Shown piece after piece: positions 24,526 through 26,679 of a stretch of 26,679 bases of DNA. How positions within the stretch are numbered: position 1 is the stretch's first letter; the number at the start of each line of letters is the position of its first letter. This DNA comes from an uncultured Lachnospiraceae bacterium (lineage in GTDB: Bacteria > Bacillota > Clostridia > Lachnospirales > Lachnospiraceae), in assembly GCA_910585545.1 (NCBI GenBank), contig CAJUFN010000026.1, forward strand, positions 1 through 26,679. Direction: 5' to 3'. A program made the translations under genes and the position numbers. Under the pieces are notes generated by a model that made no database searches, had not been told where the DNA came from, and saw only the letters and a list, made by a program, of their open reading frames with translations.

Positions 24526-24786
24526 GCCCGGCGCTCGGGCATAACTCTTCTCTTTTGGCTCTTCTCGCCCAGCGCCTGGGCGAATTCTTGCTTTTCTAGA
24601 TTTTCTCACCCAGCACCTGGGCAGATTCTTGCTTTATTGGCTTCTCTCGCCCAGCGCTTGGGCAGATTTTTGCTTTCTTAGCTTCTCTCGCCCGGCGCTT
24701 GGGCAGATTCTTGCTTTTCTAGCTTCTCTCGCCCAGCGCTCGGGCAGATTCTTGCTTTCCTGGCTTTTCTCGCCCAGTGCCTGGGC
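24526..24786. repeat. Seven-unit 41-bp tandem hairpin array
   Basis: Palindromes of the form GCCCAGCGCTTGGGC begin at 24526, 24567, 24608, 24649, 24690, 24731 and 24772, exactly 41 nt apart. The 26-nt linkers are also alike (AGATTCTTGCTTT then TAGCTTCTCTC), pyrimidine-rich on the plus strand. Stem bases stay paired despite changes: the fifth pair is G-C in unit 1 and A-T in units 2, 3, 4 and 7. The period is not a multiple of three and stops interrupt, so it is not coding. The protease gene start lies 130 nt downstream on the minus strand. Confidence 0.9.
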
Positions 24787-24800
24787 GTAACTCTTCTTTA

Positions 24801-24954
24801 GAACTCAAAATGTGCTTCGCACATTTTGGCGCCTGCGGCGGTCGCATACGACAACTTCATTGTACGCCGCAGTGCGTATCCTCCCGGAGGGTTTTGTCTT
24901 ATAGGAAAAGCTTTCACGCCTTAGCGTGACAAGGTATTTCCTATAAGACAAAAA
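24801..24954. repeat. Dispersed palindromic element (copy D)
   Basis: It matches copy B from 20191 on with the same spacing: hairpin ATGTGC-TTC-GCACAT (24810-24824) and the identical 47-nt core (24829-24875). The linker (CTCCCGGAGG) and terminal hairpin differ. The terminal stem is 17 bp (24892-24908 with 24937-24953) and has an extra inner hairpin, TCACGC-CTTA-GCGTGA, inserted in its loop. It abuts the tandem array on one side and the tRNA-Cys terminator on the other. Confidence 0.85.
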
Positions 24955-24998
24955 AACCTTGGAGACATGAATACCAACGACATTCATATTTCCAAGGT
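24950..24998 (-). terminator. Terminator after tRNA-Cys 1
   Basis: ACCTTGGA/TCCAAGGT and ATGAAT/ATTCAT form two stacked stems separated by a 3-nt internal loop (24956-24998). Minus-strand readout then has a run of T. It begins 7 nt past the 3' end of the tRNA-Cys gene. Confidence 0.85.
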
Positions 24999-25005
24999 CT
25001 TGAAA

Positions 25006-25077
25006 AGGCGCAGGCCGGATTTGAACCGGCGGATACTGGTGTTGCAGACCATTGCCTTACCACTTGGCTACTGCGCC
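25006..25077 (-). tRNA. tRNA-Cys (GCA)
   Basis: A 72-nt cloverleaf with acceptor GGCGCAG/CTGCGCC, anticodon GCA in TCTGCAACA, T-stem GCCGG/CCGGC and discriminator U73, which is the cysteine identity base. CCA is not encoded. It is nearly identical to the copy at 26140. Confidence 0.96.
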
Positions 25078-25157
25078 ATCCCTCTTATAAGAATAACATA
25101 TGCTTCTAATAAGAAAAGTATACCAAATGGTATTTTTTTCGTCAATAAATTTTAAGA

Positions 25158-26006
25158 TTACATCTGCGTTTCTTTTTTTTCGTCTTCTTCCACAATTTTT
25201 AGAAAATCTGCTTCTTCTTTCTTCAGCTTCGGAATAAATCTGCTGGCAAACTTTCCCCTGCCTCTTTTTTTCACATAAAAGTATCCTATGATCGAAAAAA
25301 CTATCGCTCCGATGAAATTTACAAACAAATCCTCCATCGTATCCAAAAGTCCAATATCAAGATAACCTCCTAATCCTAACTCTTGTCCGTTAATAGTCAC
25401 TTCCTTGATATCCTCTATCGTTACTACTTGCGTTCCGCCAGCAGGATCAAGCATAACTGTCGAAATACTGTTTACTATGGTATCTTTTTGTGTATCCATT
25501 CCGAAAAATGTATCCATACCACACTCAAAAAATTCCCACATCACGCCAATTGTCATAGAAAAGCAAAATGCGACCACCGCCATATAAAGCGGAGAAAGTT
25601 TGAACGTAATTTTCTCATTGCGATTCAGAATATCTACCAGCGAAAATCCAATCGCAGCCGCAAGAAATCCGTTCAACGTATGCAGCATAGTATCCCAGTT
25701 TGGAATCCTCGTGTAATATGAACCTATCTCTCCTAAAATCTCTGCCGCAAATATGAAGATCAAAATAATAATCTCCAATGTCGTAGGCAACTCTATCTTA
25801 AACTCCATCTGGATAAAACTTGGCACAAGAAGTAACACAAGCGTTAATATACAATAAAATACATCTTCATAGTTCCGATTTAAAATCTGCAATATCATGA
25901 TAACAATTACAAACGCCCGTAATATCAAATATACTGCAAATGAACTTTTATGTTCACTAACCTCCATTTTCATCGCTTTCCAGCGATTCTTTATCTTACG
26001 CAACAT
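25158..26006 (-). CDS. Conserved multi-pass membrane protein, YjdF/DUF2238-like
   Basis: 282 aa from ATG 26006, preceded by GGGAGG; a GTG at 26048 in the same frame lacks a site. About seven hydrophobic segments include EIIILIFIFAAEILGEIG and FVNFIGAIVFSIIGYFYV. Polar residues fall next to or inside membrane helices: NWDTMLHTLNGF, GVMWEFFECGMD and DTMEDLFVNF. This pattern recalls the YjdF/DUF2238 family, but I cannot confirm it. The C-terminus is highly charged and cytoplasmic. Function is unknown. It is placed between two tRNA-Cys genes in the same direction, and its leader has competing hairpins. Confidence 0.8.
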   Translation of the reverse strand: MLRKIKNRWKAMKMEVSEHKSSFAVYLILRAFVIVIMILQILNRNYEDVFYCILTLVLLLVPSFIQMEFKIELPTTLEIIILIFIFAAEILGEIGSYYTRIPNWDTMLHTLNGFLAAAIGFSLVDILNRNEKITFKLSPLYMAVVAFCFSMTIGVMWEFFECGMDTFFGMDTQKDTIVNSISTVMLDPAGGTQVVTIEDIKEVTINGQELGLGGYLDIGLLDTMEDLFVNFIGAIVFSIIGYFYVKKRGRGKFASRFIPKLKKEEADFLKIVEEDEKKETQM

Positions 26007-26065
26007 AAGATTCCTCCCATATACATAACTACAATTTCGATCCGCCACAACGCGATCCTTGCAAA

Positions 26066-26106
26066 GTGTTTTTAGTTCATAAAAAACACGTCCTATGAAC
26101 TAAAAA
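26066..26106 (-). promoter_or_regulatory. Mutually exclusive hairpins in the membrane-protein leader
   Basis: TTTTTAGTTCATA (26069-26081) pairs perfectly with TATGAACTAAAAA (26094-26106). An 8-bp alternative, GTGTTTTT with AAAAACAC in the minus RNA (26066-26089), uses one of the same arms. The larger hairpin also shares four bases with the tRNA-Cys terminator at 26103-26134. This may be an attenuation-type switch or simply stacked palindromes. Confidence 0.45.
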
Positions 26107-26134
26107 ATCGCAATCAGAAAAGACTGCGATTTTT
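26102..26134 (-). terminator. Terminator after tRNA-Cys 2
   Basis: AAAAATCGCA/TGCGATTTTT forms a 10-bp stem (26103-26112 with 26125-26134). The minus strand continues with T. It lies 5 nt past the tRNA-Cys 3' end and probably ends the rRNA-tRNA transcript. Confidence 0.8.
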
Positions 26135-26139
26135 CTTAG

Positions 26140-26211
26140 AGGCGCAGACCGGATTTGAACCGGTGGATACTGGTGTTGCAGACCATTGCCTTACCACTTG
26201 GCTACTGCGCC
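26140..26211 (-). tRNA. tRNA-Cys (GCA), second copy
   Basis: 72 nt, the same anticodon and U73 discriminator as the copy at 25006. It differs at only two positions, which form one T-stem pair (A-U here, G-C there). CCA is not encoded. It is the last tRNA of the cluster behind the 23S gene. Confidence 0.96.
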
Positions 26212-26246
26212 GTATTCAATTATGCTAAACCATCTTAGTTCAGTAA

Positions 26247-26318
26247 TGACTCCTACGGGAATCGAACCCGTGTTACCGCCGTGAAAGGGCGATGTCTTAA
26301 CCGCTTGACCAAGGAGCC
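26247..26318 (-). tRNA. tRNA-Glu (TTC)
   Basis: 72 nt with acceptor GGCTCCT/AGGAGTC (one G-T pair), anticodon TTC in CCTTTCACG, T-loop GGTTCGATTCC and discriminator A. CCA is not encoded. Confidence 0.95.
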
Positions 26319-26358
26319 TTATCCTTTTCTCTCTTTGAATATTTTTTAATACTCAAAA

Positions 26359-26431
26359 CTCCCCCTGTTGGACTCGAACCAACGACAACTCGGTTAACAG
26401 CCGAGTGCTCTACCGACTGAGCTAAGGAGGA
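26359..26431 (-). tRNA. tRNA-Asn (GTT)
   Basis: 73 nt with acceptor TCCTCCT/AGGGGGA, D-arm AGCTCAGTCGGTAGAGC, anticodon GTT in CTGTTAACC, T-loop GGTTCGAGTCC and discriminator G73, typical for asparagine. It is the first tRNA after the 23S gene. Confidence 0.95.
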
Positions 26432-26649
26432 ATATGGAATGTATATAAGGGATGTTCGCTCAACTAAATTCGCTTCCGCTCATGAAGGTTCGCGAACTAC
26501 TTCGCACTAAGCTCATGCTTCCTTATCAGTCGCATTCACTAAGTTGCTTTCCGTATATACCTTCAAAACCACACACAATCGATATATCAATTCTTATCTT
26601 CTATCTTTTCTTTCATCCTTGTTCTTCTCTTTCACCTATCTGCCTTCTT
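26432..26649 (-). other. 23S rRNA to tRNA spacer, no 5S gene visible
   Basis: 218 nt. No 5S rRNA sequence is recognisable; the usual conserved segment around CCGAACACGG is absent on either strand. TTCGCGAA forms a palindrome at the centre, and GTATATA near 26440 can pair with TATATAC near 26565, giving a likely processing stem around the spacer. Confidence 0.6.
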
Positions 26650-26679
26650 GGTTATGCCCTCGACCGATTAGTAACAGTC
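26650..26679 (-). rRNA. 23S rRNA, 3' end (partial)
   Basis: The reverse complement of the last 30 nt contains TACTAATCGGTCGAGGGC, the conserved 3' terminus of 23S rRNA (usual clostridial form TACTAATAGGTCGAGGGC). The rest of the gene lies beyond the window edge. Confidence 0.85.

Noticed and set aside
24526..24786. CRISPR array
   Set aside because: The spacing is regular, but the intervals between palindromes are conserved copies of each other rather than unique spacers, the repeat core is only 15 nt, and there are no cas genes.
24805..25155. 60-62-aa ORFs over the palindromic element and tRNA-Cys
   Set aside because: They read through hairpins and a tRNA gene; the protein sequence is a by-product of structured DNA.
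26007..26048. GTG start for the membrane-protein gene
   Set aside because: It has no ribosome binding site, and GGGAGG lies ideally before the ATG at 26006.

Overview
The window looks like a chromosomal segment from a Gram-positive, low-to-mid GC gut Clostridium relative, most likely Lachnospiraceae. The basis is AGGAGG-type ribosome binding sites before nearly every gene, a class B sortase, an HtrA-like degenerate membrane protein, a cytoplasmic Csp-like subtilase, MutS2, YhaM, and the way the protein sequences read. The species cannot be fixed from the sequence alone.

Layout. (1) 1-4294, minus strand: housekeeping genes htrA-like, yhaM and rlmD, closed by a hairpin at 160-193. (2) 4419-8991, plus strand: mutS2, then an OmpR-type response regulator and its histidine kinase. 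(3) 9072-20148: the accessory core, a complete intracellular lacto-N-biose/galacto-N-biose (LNB/GNB) pathway. On the minus strand, a GH112 phosphorylase is followed by a sugar-binding lipoprotein, two ABC permeases and a 55-aa membrane protein. A second minus-strand operon encodes a sugar-phosphate nucleotidyltransferase, an N-acetylhexosamine 1-kinase and GalE. Each operon has a divergently transcribed AraC-type regulator. (4) 20371-24396, minus strand: S8 subtilase, sortase B, DUF951 protein, then rpsF-ssb-rpsR. (5) 24397-25005: a non-coding block with seven 41-bp hairpin repeats and a palindromic dispersed element. (6) 25006-26679: two tRNA-Cys genes flanking a membrane protein, then tRNA-Glu, tRNA-Asn and the last 30 nt of a 23S rRNA gene, all minus strand.

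How the sugar locus should work: the lipoprotein and two permeases import the disaccharide, using an ATPase encoded elsewhere. The phosphorylase splits it into galactose 1-phosphate and GlcNAc/GalNAc. The kinase phosphorylates the amino sugar at C1. The nucleotidyltransferase and GalE link the sugar phosphates to UDP-sugar metabolism. No galT is present, unlike my recollection of the bifidobacterial lnp cluster. A shared 19-21-nt motif lies 20 nt upstream of matching promoter positions for the phosphorylase and the transporter, and overlaps the -35 box of the divergent AraC gene. This suggests a simple activation/autorepression circuit.

Non-coding DNA is unusually structured. One dispersed palindromic element occurs in whole or part four times, twice with an identical 47-nt core that can fold as a three-way junction. 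All identifications come from reading the sequence and remembered family features; no database search was possible.
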